From: Colwellia sp.
Lineage (GTDB): Bacteria; Pseudomonadota; Gammaproteobacteria; Enterobacterales; Alteromonadaceae
NCBI GenBank assembly: GCA_013215295.1
Contig: JABSOZ010000002.1
Location: 372,001-436,000 of the forward strand
Direction: 5' to 3'
Length of the DNA: 64,000 bases
Made by a program: the position numbers and the translations under genes. The stretch's first letter is position 1, and every line of letters begins with the position of its first letter. Under the pieces are notes generated by a model that did not search any database, was not told where the DNA came from, and worked only from the letters and a program-made list of their open reading frames with translations. Shown here in pieces: positions 47,857 to 56,995 of the stretch.

Positions 47857-48513
47857 TTAGTTAACGATTTCAATAGAACGCACATCTTCAGCTAACATAA
47901 TGCTGTTTCTAATAATGAGTCCGTCTTTTATCCGTACGTTTTCATCTTGATTAATCTGTTCACCGATGACCCAACTTGGAATAAATGATTGCGCTGTTGC
48001 TACAACAACCCGTGATTGCATACCAATCATACGAGCATTGATCATCACACCATTTTCTTGTTCCATCATGGTGCCAGTCACTACATAGTCAATGATTTGA
48101 CGTTCTGGCAATTCTTTCCAATCACGACTAAACACATAATCACCTTTTGCAGTGACACGAATATGCCCTGTGGTTTTAAAATCGATGACAACTAAACCAT
48201 GACGTTGTAATTCGTGAACAAAGTTTTCTGATATTTGCCTACCTAGCCAATTAGTTGACTCAAGATCTTCTAATTCAACAAACGAAGCAACCGCAATAGG
48301 TGTTTTGGGATTGACAAAAGAACTACTCTCAAGCATCTGATAAGTCAGCCCTTTAACAACGTCAGCTATTGCATGTCGTGGTAAATTAAAACTATCAATT
48401 TCACCTTTGACTTCTTGTTTTGATTTATAAAAGTTGTCCTCTTCACTCATAAAATTCATTGATGAACAGGACATCAGCGTAGGAATAAATAATGGAATAA
48501 GCCACTTTTTCAT
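47857..48513 (-). CDS. flgO: Flagellar outer-membrane lipoprotein FlgO
   Basis: 218-residue lipoprotein with lipobox TLMSC and a FlgO domain (PIAVASFVELEDLESTNWLGRQISENFVHELQRHGLVVIDFK). FlgO is an outer-membrane protein needed for flagellar stability and motility in Vibrio cholerae. It is the first gene of flgO-flgP and is divergent from flgT, the conserved flgOPT arrangement. Confidence 0.92.
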   Translation of the reverse strand: MKKWLIPLFIPTLMSCSSMNFMSEEDNFYKSKQEVKGEIDSFNLPRHAIADVVKGLTYQMLESSSFVNPKTPIAVASFVELEDLESTNWLGRQISENFVHELQRHGLVVIDFKTTGHIRVTAKGDYVFSRDWKELPERQIIDYVVTGTMMEQENGVMINARMIGMQSRVVVATAQSFIPSWVIGEQINQDENVRIKDGLIIRNSIMLAEDVRSIEIVN

Positions 48514-48709
48514 TGAGCTCCCCTTAATCGCTATTTAAGCGTGTAGTAAGTCTAAAATTAATATCGGTCATCGACATCAAATTGTATATGTCAGAAATAA
48601 AGCACAAATCGCGCCAATGTATATACTCATTCCACTATAAAAATATATGGGCATAGAAAGTGCATATTCATAAGCAAATATTAAACCCTTTTTTACTGAC
48701 GGACTTCAT

Positions 48710-49873
48710 ATGCGTTTATTTATATCAGCCCTACTTTTATTTTTTGTGACTCAATCAGCCGTTGCACAATGGTATGAAGCCCAAGGAAAGTCAGTAATAA
48801 TGCAAGGAAACACTGAACGGGCAAAAACGTTAGCGATGGAGAATGCATTAAAAAAAGCACTCTTAGTGGCTGGCGCTTCGGTCTCCAGTGTTCAAAAAAC
48901 AGTGAACGGTTTATTGACACAAAATGAAATCAATATTCGCGCGAGCGGCACCGTCAATTCTTTTGAGTTGGTGGATGAAACATATGAAGGAAATTTAGTA
49001 ACCGTTACTATTCGTGCTGATATTTTCCCTCAAAATAAACAGTGTTTTTCTTCTGACTACCGTAAGTCATTATTGATCACCCGTAGTAATTTAATGCATA
49101 GAGAACAAGCGAATATTGGCAATATTTACCCGCTTGATAGTAAGCTAATGGAGAAACTTGCTTATAAGATTAACAATGAAGGTATTTATCTAGATACAAA
49201 ATTATTGTTACGAGAAAAAGCTCAGTTTTCTCGTTTAAACAATAGTCTGCAAGTCGAAGCAATTAAGAATTTAACGATGTCGTTATCAAATATCAGTGAT
49301 ACCCAATATGTAATGTATTCTGAAATTAATGATGTAAGCTTTGAACAAGCGACCACTAACGGATGGCAGTTTTGGCAAGAAGATGTTTTTAACCGACAGT
49401 TTAGCGTTAGTTTATACATATACAACGGCAGTAACGGTGAATCAGTTTTCAGTAAAAAATACCGTAGTTCTGCCCCTTGGGAATTTGGCAAGCGTCAAAA
49501 CGTTGATGTTCATAGCCAAGTGTTTTGGCAAAGCCAATACGGAATGAACATAGAAAAAGTATTAGGCGATATGATCATTGATATAGACGAAAATATGATG
49601 TGCCAGCCAACCAGAGGAAAAATAGTACAAGTTGCTGGTAATGCATTAACGATTAATTTAGGTAGACGACATGGCGTAAAAGTTGGCGATGAGTTTTCTT
49701 TATTGCACTTAGGTAATATAATTACCGACGCGGGAAAAACCTATGCTGGTTTTAATGTCAGTCCATACAAGGTGAAAGTGACGCAAGTATCTCAACAGAG
49801 TGCGCAAGCCATTACAACAGATGGACAGCTACTCGGCAATATTCAATTAGATGATCTTGCGGTACGTTATTAA
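48710..49873 (+). CDS. flgT: Flagellar H-ring protein FlgT
   Basis: 387-residue periplasmic protein that builds the H-ring around the L/P rings of Na+-driven polar flagella. A signal peptide ends near SAVAQ. The N-terminal domain (YEAQGKSVIMQGNTERAKTLAMENALKKALLVAGASVS) is followed by the middle domain and the C-terminal domain (INLGRRHGVKVGDEFSLLH). Its stop overlaps the convergent arsJ stop by four bases. Confidence 0.93.
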   Translation: MRLFISALLLFFVTQSAVAQWYEAQGKSVIMQGNTERAKTLAMENALKKALLVAGASVSSVQKTVNGLLTQNEINIRASGTVNSFELVDETYEGNLVTVTIRADIFPQNKQCFSSDYRKSLLITRSNLMHREQANIGNIYPLDSKLMEKLAYKINNEGIYLDTKLLLREKAQFSRLNNSLQVEAIKNLTMSLSNISDTQYVMYSEINDVSFEQATTNGWQFWQEDVFNRQFSVSLYIYNGSNGESVFSKKYRSSAPWEFGKRQNVDVHSQVFWQSQYGMNIEKVLGDMIIDIDENMMCQPTRGKIVQVAGNALTINLGRRHGVKVGDEFSLLHLGNIITDAGKTYAGFNVSPYKVKVTQVSQQSAQAITTDGQLLGNIQLDDLAVRY

Positions 49874-51117
49874 ATTTTGGGTGGTGCTATTGAAATTCTT
49901 TTGATAAGAAATGCTGAAAGTACCGCAAATATTGCAGAAATAATTAAACATGTTATTAGGTTAGTCAATTGATAGATAACACCTGACATTACTGTACCTA
50001 ATAACCGTCCTAATGCATTAGCCATATAATAAAATCCGACATCCATAGATACGCCATCTTCTTTAGCCATGGCGACAATAACATAACTATGTAACGCTGA
50101 ATTAACAGCAAATACACCACCAAAAATAAATAACCCAACGATGAGGACCGACTCAGCGCTAAAGTTTAATTTAGTGGCATAAAACATCAGCAATGCTAAC
50201 ACTAAGGTGACACTTGATAAAATAACACCCCATATAAAAAGTAAAGATCCGTTAATATTATGTTGGTTATTTTTAACAAAGAACTTAGGCGTTAATCCTT
50301 GAACAATACCGTATGCGATAACCCATAGCGCCATAAACAGGCCTACATTTGTGTGTTGCCAACCCAAACTACTTACCAAGTATATTGGCAGAGCTACAAC
50401 AAACCAAATATCTCGGGCCGCAAATAAAAATAAACGCGCGCCCGCTAAATAATTCAACGACGCATGATTAGAGAATATTTGCTTAAACTTAACTTTTTGT
50501 TTTGCTTTACCTAAATCACCTTGCAAAAAAATTAGACTGATCAATAAAATAATGGCTAAAACACTCGCCATTATCTGCATAGCTACTGAAAACCCAACCG
50601 TATTGAGTAAAAAAGCACCTAGAAAAAAACCTAGACCTTTTAACGCATTTTTTGAACCCGTGAGATAGGCAACCCATCTAAAAAGCCCCGTTTGATATTG
50701 AGTATTATCACCTGAAGGAACCAGTGCTTTAATGCTACTTTTAGCACTCATTTTATTAAGGTCTTTGGCGATCCCCGACAATGCTTGTGCTAGCATCACC
50801 CAAAGCACAGTTAAATACTGCTCAGGAACCGTAAGCATTAGTAACGCAATCACTTGTGTAAATAAACCCATGTTCATGGTTTTATTCAAACCGATACGCG
50901 CACCTAACCACCCTCCTACTAAATTGGTAATAACACCAAAAATTTCATAAAACAAAAACAACATTGCAATGGCGAGTGGGCCGTAACCTAAATGGTGAAA
51001 GTGCAATAACACCAACATGCGAAGTGCACCATCGGTTAAGGTGAAAAACCAATAGTTAGACGTAATTAATAAATATTGTTTTACCGCACTAGGCAGTGCG
51101 GTTATTTTGTTTAGCAT
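49870..51117 (-). CDS. arsJ: Organoarsenical efflux MFS permease ArsJ
   Basis: 415-residue MFS protein with about 12 helices. The sequence LLITSNYWFFTLTDGALRML and SGIAKDLNKMSAKSSIK are typical of ArsJ, which exports 1-arseno-3-phosphoglycerate. It is encoded 141 nt after an ArsJ-type GAPDH, the partner enzyme that makes this compound from arsenate and glyceraldehyde-3-phosphate. No other ars gene (arsR, arsC, arsB) is nearby. Confidence 0.9.
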   Translation of the reverse strand: MLNKITALPSAVKQYLLITSNYWFFTLTDGALRMLVLLHFHHLGYGPLAIAMLFLFYEIFGVITNLVGGWLGARIGLNKTMNMGLFTQVIALLMLTVPEQYLTVLWVMLAQALSGIAKDLNKMSAKSSIKALVPSGDNTQYQTGLFRWVAYLTGSKNALKGLGFFLGAFLLNTVGFSVAMQIMASVLAIILLISLIFLQGDLGKAKQKVKFKQIFSNHASLNYLAGARLFLFAARDIWFVVALPIYLVSSLGWQHTNVGLFMALWVIAYGIVQGLTPKFFVKNNQHNINGSLLFIWGVILSSVTLVLALLMFYATKLNFSAESVLIVGLFIFGGVFAVNSALHSYVIVAMAKEDGVSMDVGFYYMANALGRLLGTVMSGVIYQLTNLITCLIISAIFAVLSAFLIKRISIAPPKI

Positions 51118-51258
51118 AAAGGTATCGATAATGGCACTTTTCGATGAGGATGAGTGCTTTTTTTCTGATTAATCATCCAGAATATTCAAGAATAAACAAA
51201 GTTCAGCTATATTATTCTTTTTAAAATAATGAAACGTCTAGGTGAATATTTATTGAAA

Positions 51259-52284
51259 CTAGCGGTTCATATCAGAAAGGCCAACTAAACGCATTAACTC
51301 AGCAGCTCGGTTGGCATATCCCCATTCATTGTCATACCACAAGTACATTTTCAATTGTGTTTCATTAACCACCATGGTTGACAATGCATCCACGATACAT
51401 GAGCGTGGATCGGTTTTATAATCAACAGAAACAAGAGGTCGTTCTTCATAGCCGAGAATGTCTTTTAACTCTCCTAGCGCCGCAGTTGCCATTAATCGAT
51501 TAATTTCTTCAACGGTTACTGCACGGTTAAGTTCAAAGACACAATCAGTAATAGAGGCATTAGCTAATGGAACACGCACGGCATGACCATTTAATTTACC
51601 TTTTAATTCAGGAAAAATATGAGTAATTGCCGTAGCTGATCCCGTTGTTGTTGGAATTAAACTTTGGCCACAAGCTCTCGCTCTTCGTAAATCTTTATGA
51701 GGCGCATCAAGAATAGTTTGGGTATTAGTAATATCGTGAATAGTAGTTATGCTGCCATGTTTTATTCCGACGCTGTCTTGCAATACTTTCACGACTGGCG
51801 CAAGACAATTTGTAGTACAAGAGGCAGCCGTGACAATTTTATGTTGCTCTCTATCATAAAGGTGATGATTAACACCCATCACTACATTTAAAATACCGTC
51901 TTCTTTCACTGGTGCTGTAACCATTACCCGCTTAACACCTTGTGCTAAATACGCGGTTAACAGTTCGGTAGTTTTCATGACACCAGAAGCTTCAACCACT
52001 ACATCACATTGAGACCAATCAGTTTCACCGATAGTTAAATTCTGACTCATGTTAATTCTATGTTCACCAGCTTCATCACAAACGACAATTTGATTATTAT
52101 CGACTTGTGCTTCAAACGGCCAACGGCCATGGATCGAATCGAAATTCAATAAATGGGCAAGTGTTTTTGCATCACCGGCAGGATCATTTATCTGAATAAA
52201 CTCAATTTCTGGCCATTGCCATGCGGCACGTAAGACCAAACGTCCCATACGGCCAAAACCGTTAATACCTACTTTGATTGTCAT
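51259..52284 (-). CDS. ArsJ-associated glyceraldehyde-3-phosphate dehydrogenase
   Basis: 341-residue GAPDH. The NAD-binding [15 protein letters not shown], the catalytic SCTTNCLAP and the C-terminal [11 protein letters not shown] motifs are all present. The N-terminal stretch ([24 protein letters not shown]) and its neighbour arsJ mark it as the arsenate-detoxification paralogue rather than the main glycolytic enzyme. It starts only 22 nt after the parE terminator stem, so little space is left for its own promoter between them. Confidence 0.9.
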   Translation of the reverse strand: MTIKVGINGFGRMGRLVLRAAWQWPEIEFIQINDPAGDAKTLAHLLNFDSIHGRWPFEAQVDNNQIVVCDEAGEHRINMSQNLTIGETDWSQCDVVVEASGVMKTTELLTAYLAQGVKRVMVTAPVKEDGILNVVMGVNHHLYDREQHKIVTAASCTTNCLAPVVKVLQDSVGIKHGSITTIHDITNTQTILDAPHKDLRRARACGQSLIPTTTGSATAITHIFPELKGKLNGHAVRVPLANASITDCVFELNRAVTVEEINRLMATAALGELKDILGYEERPLVSVDYKTDPRSCIVDALSTMVVNETQLKMYLWYDNEWGYANRAAELMRLVGLSDMNR

Positions 52285-52305
52285 ACCATTTCCCGCACAT
52301 AAAAA

Positions 52306-52325
52306 AGTATGGTCGAAACCATACT
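52306..52325 (-). terminator. Hairpin with T-run between parE and GAPDH gene
   Basis: AGTATGGT (52306-52313) pairs with ACCATACT (52318-52325), loop CGAA, followed on the minus strand by TTTTTT. It would end or attenuate the parE transcript just before the GAPDH ribosome binding site (GGGAAATGG). Confidence 0.8.
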
Positions 52326-52373
52326 CTTTTAATATTTATTTTTGATGAAAGAATGACTCAGGTGGAAATATAA

Positions 52374-54260
52374 TTAGATTTCCACCATATCACCTTTGCT
52401 TTGCAACCATGTTTTTCTGTCTGGACTACGTTTTTTTGAAAGCAACATATCCATAAGTTCCATGGTTCCAGCATGATCGTCTACCGTTAATTGCACTAAA
52501 CGTCGAGTATTAGGATCCATAGTCGTTTCACGCAATTGTAAAGGATTCATTTCTCCCAATCCCTTAAATCGTTGAACATTCACTTTACCGCGTTTTTTCT
52601 CAGCTTCTATTCTGTCTAAAACACCGTCTTTTTCTTCTTCATCTAAAGCATAAAAAACTTCTTTACCAATATCTATTCGGTATAAAGGCGGCATAGCAAC
52701 ATAAACGTGCCCTTGCTGCACAAGTGGTAAAAAATGCTGCATGAATAAAGCACACAAAAGTGTCGCGATATGAAGCCCATCAGAATCAGCATCAGCAAGA
52801 ATACAAATCTTTCCGTAACGTAACTCAGACAAATCATCACTATCAGGATCAATGCCTAATGCCACCGAAATATCATGAACTTCTTGTGATGCTAGTATTT
52901 GTCCTGAGTCTACTTCCCAAGTATTTAAGATTTTTCCGCGTAATGGCATAATCGCTTGAAATTCACGATCTCTAGCTTGCTTAGCACTACCACCAGCAGA
53001 GTCCCCTTCCACTAAAAACAATTCAGTTCGAGCAATATCTTGACTGCCACAATCAGTTAGCTTCCCGGGTAAGGCAGGCCCTTGTGTAATTTTCTTACGG
53101 ATAATTTTTTTACTCGCGCGCAAACGACGCTGAGCATTTGAAATGCAAAATTCTGCAAGATTTTCTGCTATTTCTGTATGTTCATTCAACCATAAACTAA
53201 AAGAGTCTTTAACGACTCCAGAAACAAATGCAGCACATTGACGAGAAGATAACCGCTCTTTAATTTGACCCGCAAATTGTGGTTCTTGCATTTTTACCGA
53301 TAATATATATGAACATTTATCCCATATATCGTCAGGGGTTAGTTTTACGCCACGAGGTATTAGATTTCTAAACTCACAAAACTCACGCATTGATTCTAAT
53401 AATCCTTGGCGCAAACCGTTAACGTGGGTGCCACCTTGAATCGTCGGAATTAAATTAACATAACTTTCGCCAACACCTTCTCCGCCTTCAGACAGCCAAG
53501 TTACTGCCCAATCAGCGACTTCATGTGAAGAAGTAAAAGAGCCAACGAAGGGTTCTTCCGGTAAACAAATATAGGTTTTAAGAGAGTCTTTAAGGTAGTC
53601 AACTAAACCGTCTTCATAAAACCACTGATATTTTTTGTCTTCATTTTTATCATGAAACTTAATGGTTAAGCCTGGACATAAAACCGCTTTCGCTTTTAAT
53701 AAATGAATTAAGCGACGTGCTGAAAAATTAGCCGTATCAAAATATTTAGGATCAGGCCAAAACTTTACGCGTGACCCAGTATTTCTGCGACCAACAGTAC
53801 CCGTTTCATGTAACTCTTCAACTTTTTCGCCATGTTCAAAAGCCATTTCATAAACTTTTCCGTCACGACGAACAGAAACATCCACGCGGGTTGAAAGTGC
53901 ATTTACAACTGAAATTCCAACACCATGCAAACCACCAGAGAATTGATAGCTTTTATTAGAGAACTTACCTCCGGCATGAAGTTTACAAAAAATAAGCTCA
54001 ACACCTGATACACCTTCTTCTGGGTGAATATCGGTTGGCATACCTCGACCATCATCAATAATTTCTAATGATTGGTCCTTATCAAGCACGACTGTGATAT
54101 TTTGCGCATGCCCAGCTAAAGCTTCATCGACCGAGTTATCAATAACTTCTTGGCCTAAATGATTTGGGCGGGCGGTATCTGTGTACATGCCAGGACGGTG
54201 GCGTACTGGATCTAAACCACTGAGAACCTCAATGGAGTCTGAATTATATTGTTCGCTCAT
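52374..54260 (-). CDS. parE: DNA topoisomerase IV subunit B
   Basis: 628-residue type II topoisomerase ATPase subunit; with ParC it decatenates daughter chromosomes. The ATP site shows VDEALAGH, DDGRGMPTDIHPEEGVSG and GGLHGVGISVVNAL. The TOPRIM domain has ELFLVEGDSAGGSAKQ and DADSDG. Its length (E. coli 630) and YTDTARPNHL motif identify ParE rather than GyrB. It ends the nudF-yqiB-cpdA-yqiA-parE series seen in E. coli. Confidence 0.97.
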   Translation of the reverse strand: MSEQYNSDSIEVLSGLDPVRHRPGMYTDTARPNHLGQEVIDNSVDEALAGHAQNITVVLDKDQSLEIIDDGRGMPTDIHPEEGVSGVELIFCKLHAGGKFSNKSYQFSGGLHGVGISVVNALSTRVDVSVRRDGKVYEMAFEHGEKVEELHETGTVGRRNTGSRVKFWPDPKYFDTANFSARRLIHLLKAKAVLCPGLTIKFHDKNEDKKYQWFYEDGLVDYLKDSLKTYICLPEEPFVGSFTSSHEVADWAVTWLSEGGEGVGESYVNLIPTIQGGTHVNGLRQGLLESMREFCEFRNLIPRGVKLTPDDIWDKCSYILSVKMQEPQFAGQIKERLSSRQCAAFVSGVVKDSFSLWLNEHTEIAENLAEFCISNAQRRLRASKKIIRKKITQGPALPGKLTDCGSQDIARTELFLVEGDSAGGSAKQARDREFQAIMPLRGKILNTWEVDSGQILASQEVHDISVALGIDPDSDDLSELRYGKICILADADSDGLHIATLLCALFMQHFLPLVQQGHVYVAMPPLYRIDIGKEVFYALDEEEKDGVLDRIEAEKKRGKVNVQRFKGLGEMNPLQLRETTMDPNTRRLVQLTVDDHAGTMELMDMLLSKKRSPDRKTWLQSKGDMVEI

Positions 54261-54296
54261 TTAACCAATCTAATAATTATTATGATAATAAATGTT

Positions 54297-54881
54297 TTAT
54301 AAATTAAAAAACATCGCAATTTTAGGTAACATTTTCGAGTAATCAATAAAGCTGTGATCACCACCTTGTTGTACAATTATTTGGCAGTTACAATATTTAT
54401 CGACAGCTTCTTGATAATCTAACACTTCATCACCTGTTTGTACCATGACCAAGTAATTATTTTTCGAAATAAATTTTTGTTCAATGTTCTTTAACGTTTT
54501 TATAGCCTGAGGTTCAATTGAATAAACTTCCCCTGTATAAGGGTTAGTTTGCTCACCTAAATATTCAGCTAACAACTCAAAAGGTTTAACTGCGGGGTTT
54601 ATTAGCACCGCCTTGCTTTGATATTTTTCTGACAAATACGTTGAAAAATAACCTCCTAATGATGAACCTATAAAATACCAGAGACTTTCTTCGTCACTTT
54701 CTGCCACTATTAATGACGTCAATTGTTCAATAATAGCTTCTGGTGACGAAGCTAATTGAGGACAAAAGAAAGATACACTGGGGAAGTTTTCAAAAAAATA
54801 GATTTTAGTAAGTTCCGCTTTCATCGATTGCGGCGATGAATTAAAACCATGCAAATATAAAATATTAATACGTTTAGACAT
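54297..54881 (-). CDS. yqiA: YqiA-family esterase
   Basis: 194-residue alpha/beta hydrolase. The oxyanion region is YLHGFNSSPQSMKA and the nucleophile elbow is FIGSSLGGYFSTYLSE. The acid and His of the triad are probably Asp in MVQTGDEVLDY and His in GGDHSF. Homologues show esterase activity on short acyl chains. It overlaps the end of cpdA by 8 nt. Confidence 0.92.
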   Translation of the reverse strand: MSKRINILYLHGFNSSPQSMKAELTKIYFFENFPSVSFFCPQLASSPEAIIEQLTSLIVAESDEESLWYFIGSSLGGYFSTYLSEKYQSKAVLINPAVKPFELLAEYLGEQTNPYTGEVYSIEPQAIKTLKNIEQKFISKNNYLVMVQTGDEVLDYQEAVDKYCNCQIIVQQGGDHSFIDYSKMLPKIAMFFNL

Positions 54882-55644
54882 TTAGCTCTCTTGATAGAAA
54901 ATAGCTGTCGGAATTTATTTTTCCGTCGCCAAACAAAGAAAAAATACGGTAACCGGCACTCTGCCCATTCGAAGCTCCACTACTTTTAGTCGTATCGAAT
55001 TGGATAGATGTTGCTGGACAAGTAAATAATGGAATTGACGGTGTATGGTCTGAATACAAAATCAAGGATTGGTGAACATGCCCACAAGTAATACCTTTAA
55101 TACTCGAAAATTTATTTATCGTTTGCCAGAATTGTGTTTGATTCTCTAAACCATGTCTATCCATAAAATAGCCCACATCTAAAGGATGATGATGCATCAT
55201 GAGAAATTGATATTTTTGTTCATCAACCATTGATTCTAATTTAATCAAATCACTTTCGGTCACTAAGCCTTTCGGTGTATCACTTTTGCTATTAAGTAAA
55301 ACAATTTGCCAGCATGGATCATTTATTAGCTTTTCGCGCTTAAAAGGTGGAACTGATAAATATTTATCAAGTAATTCATGTTCATCATGATTACCCGCCA
55401 AATAATAAAATGGGATTTCTATTCCACTGTTAAGAACAGCCTTTACAAAAAGTTGATAAGACGCTTCACTGTTATCTTGGGTAATATCACCTGTAAATAC
55501 AATTACTTGAACGTCAGTTTGACTTTTAATTTCCAGTAAAACAGCAACCAAATTTTGGTAAACATTAGCACCATAATGTAGACCATCAGTTTGAGAAAAC
55601 AGATGACAATCAGTAATTTGGGCGATTTTATAAACAGGTGACAA
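54874..55644 (-). CDS. cpdA: 3',5'-cyclic-AMP phosphodiesterase
   Basis: 256-residue calcineurin-type phosphoesterase that hydrolyses cAMP. Metal ligands are seen in QITDCHLF, TGDITQDNSEA, AGNHDEHE, MMHHHPLD and CGHVHQS. The best start is TTG 55644: it lies 6 nt after the yqiB stop, and no ATG or GTG occurs early enough in frame. The gene order supports the name. Confidence 0.9.
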   Translation of the reverse strand: MSPVYKIAQITDCHLFSQTDGLHYGANVYQNLVAVLLEIKSQTDVQVIVFTGDITQDNSEASYQLFVKAVLNSGIEIPFYYLAGNHDEHELLDKYLSVPPFKREKLINDPCWQIVLLNSKSDTPKGLVTESDLIKLESMVDEQKYQFLMMHHHPLDVGYFMDRHGLENQTQFWQTINKFSSIKGITCGHVHQSLILYSDHTPSIPLFTCPATSIQFDTTKSSGASNGQSAGYRIFSLFGDGKINSDSYFLSRELNV

Positions 55645-55649
55645 AGGTA

Positions 55650-56159
55650 TTACTCAAAAAGTGATAAGTTGACTTGGCCTAACTTTAAACAAAGTTGTAA
55701 CCATTCTTTAAGAAACAGGTTGATTTGCTCTTTTTCATCAGGCAAATGCATTTTACTATTGGGGTAATCGTATCGAGGTTTTACTTGTCTGATATCTTGG
55801 TTACTGATCACTTCTGCCATTCGAGCATCATGATATAAACGGATCGTCATTTTAGGATGCAGAATCGAAGAGCATAAACCTTTTTTATTCTCTTCCTCTA
55901 GATTTATATCGTGCCCTAAATTTACTTGTTTAGCGTTAGGCATTTCTTGACAGATACTAATTAAACTCGTGTAACGGGTAATTTCGAGAGTTTTAATGCT
56001 GTAAGTTAAAAAGTCAGAAATAAAAAACTTACGTTCATTACCAATAGTTTCTTCATTATTATTGCTGGCAAGTAAGCGTAATAACAACATATAATTGACT
56101 TCACAAAGATTCATCAAGGTTGATAATTTCGGGTGATATTTCTTACTTTGCTTTATCAT
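55650..56159 (-). CDS. yqiB: YqiB-family (DUF1249) protein
   Basis: 169-residue DUF1249 protein of unknown function. Typical features are LMNLCEVNYMLLLRLL at the N-terminus and MTIRLYHDARMAEVI followed by RYDYPN. It begins directly after the nudF stop and lies between nudF and cpdA as in E. coli. Confidence 0.9.
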   Translation of the reverse strand: MIKQSKKYHPKLSTLMNLCEVNYMLLLRLLASNNNEETIGNERKFFISDFLTYSIKTLEITRYTSLISICQEMPNAKQVNLGHDINLEEENKKGLCSSILHPKMTIRLYHDARMAEVISNQDIRQVKPRYDYPNSKMHLPDEKEQINLFLKEWLQLCLKLGQVNLSLFE

Positions 56160-56819
56160 TTACGAAGACCATTTTTTCTGTAATTGATGGTAATTATTAT
56201 GTAACCATTGTAACCCAATTATTGTTGCTGAATTGGTAATTTTTCCATTTTCTAAAAGCGAGAATGCTTGATTTCTGTCCATGACATGTAACAAAATATC
56301 TTCACCTTCGGACACTAAACCGTGCACACCACCTACATTTTCGCTGTCTATATTGGCGACATATAAGTGCATAACTTCACTTGTGCCGCCAGGACTAGAA
56401 AAATACGCCATCACTTTATCTATCTGTGTTTTATTCAGGGTCAAATTAGCTTCTTCTTTAGCTTCTCGTATAGCAACCTCTATAGGTGATTCATCTTTGC
56501 CAAACATACCCGCAACAAACTCTAATAGCCAAGGAGTGTCTCCATAACCCATGGCCCCAGAACGAAACTGTTCCAATAAAACGACTCGGTCATTCTTAGC
56601 ATCATACGGTATAACAACCACTGCATGACCACGTTCAAATACTTCTCGTGAGAGTATCTCGCTTTCACCACCATTAAATAATTGATGGCTTAAATGATAC
56701 TCATCCATTTTGAAAAAACCTTGGTAGCACGTTTTTTGTTGATGGATATTTACGTCTTTATGGGTAAAACCTAATAAGTTTGTACTTTTTTTATACATAA
56801 CTTTGTTTTTTTCGTTCAT
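56160..56819 (-). CDS. nudF: ADP-ribose pyrophosphatase
   Basis: 219-residue Nudix hydrolase that cleaves ADP-ribose to AMP and ribose-5-phosphate. The Nudix box runs GMFGKDESPIEVAIREAKEEANL: the Gx5Ex7REUxEE core is intact but the usual following Gly is Asn. The N-terminal ETLYRGFF-like segment is TCYQGFFKMDEYHLSHQLFNGG, as in NudF. First gene of the set that runs to parE, divergent from tolC. Confidence 0.93.
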   Translation of the reverse strand: MNEKNKVMYKKSTNLLGFTHKDVNIHQQKTCYQGFFKMDEYHLSHQLFNGGESEILSREVFERGHAVVVIPYDAKNDRVVLLEQFRSGAMGYGDTPWLLEFVAGMFGKDESPIEVAIREAKEEANLTLNKTQIDKVMAYFSSPGGTSEVMHLYVANIDSENVGGVHGLVSEGEDILLHVMDRNQAFSLLENGKITNSATIIGLQWLHNNYHQLQKKWSS

Positions 56820-56995
56820 AATGAAAACTTTAAATAGATGAAGATGTTATAATAATTACCGCACTAGCATAAAACATTTTGTTACACTAGAATGCATTCA
56901 TAAACACTTATTATATTTAGCTAATTCGAAAATCAAGATACGATAGTAACATAATAATATCGAGTACATGGCACACTCAAAGGAATAGCTCACAC

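Noticed and set aside
48561-48584. Sigma-28-like promoter upstream of flgO (ACCGATAT on the minus strand)
   Set aside because: The -10-like element is suggestive but the -35 position reads CAAT instead of TAAA; too weak to call.
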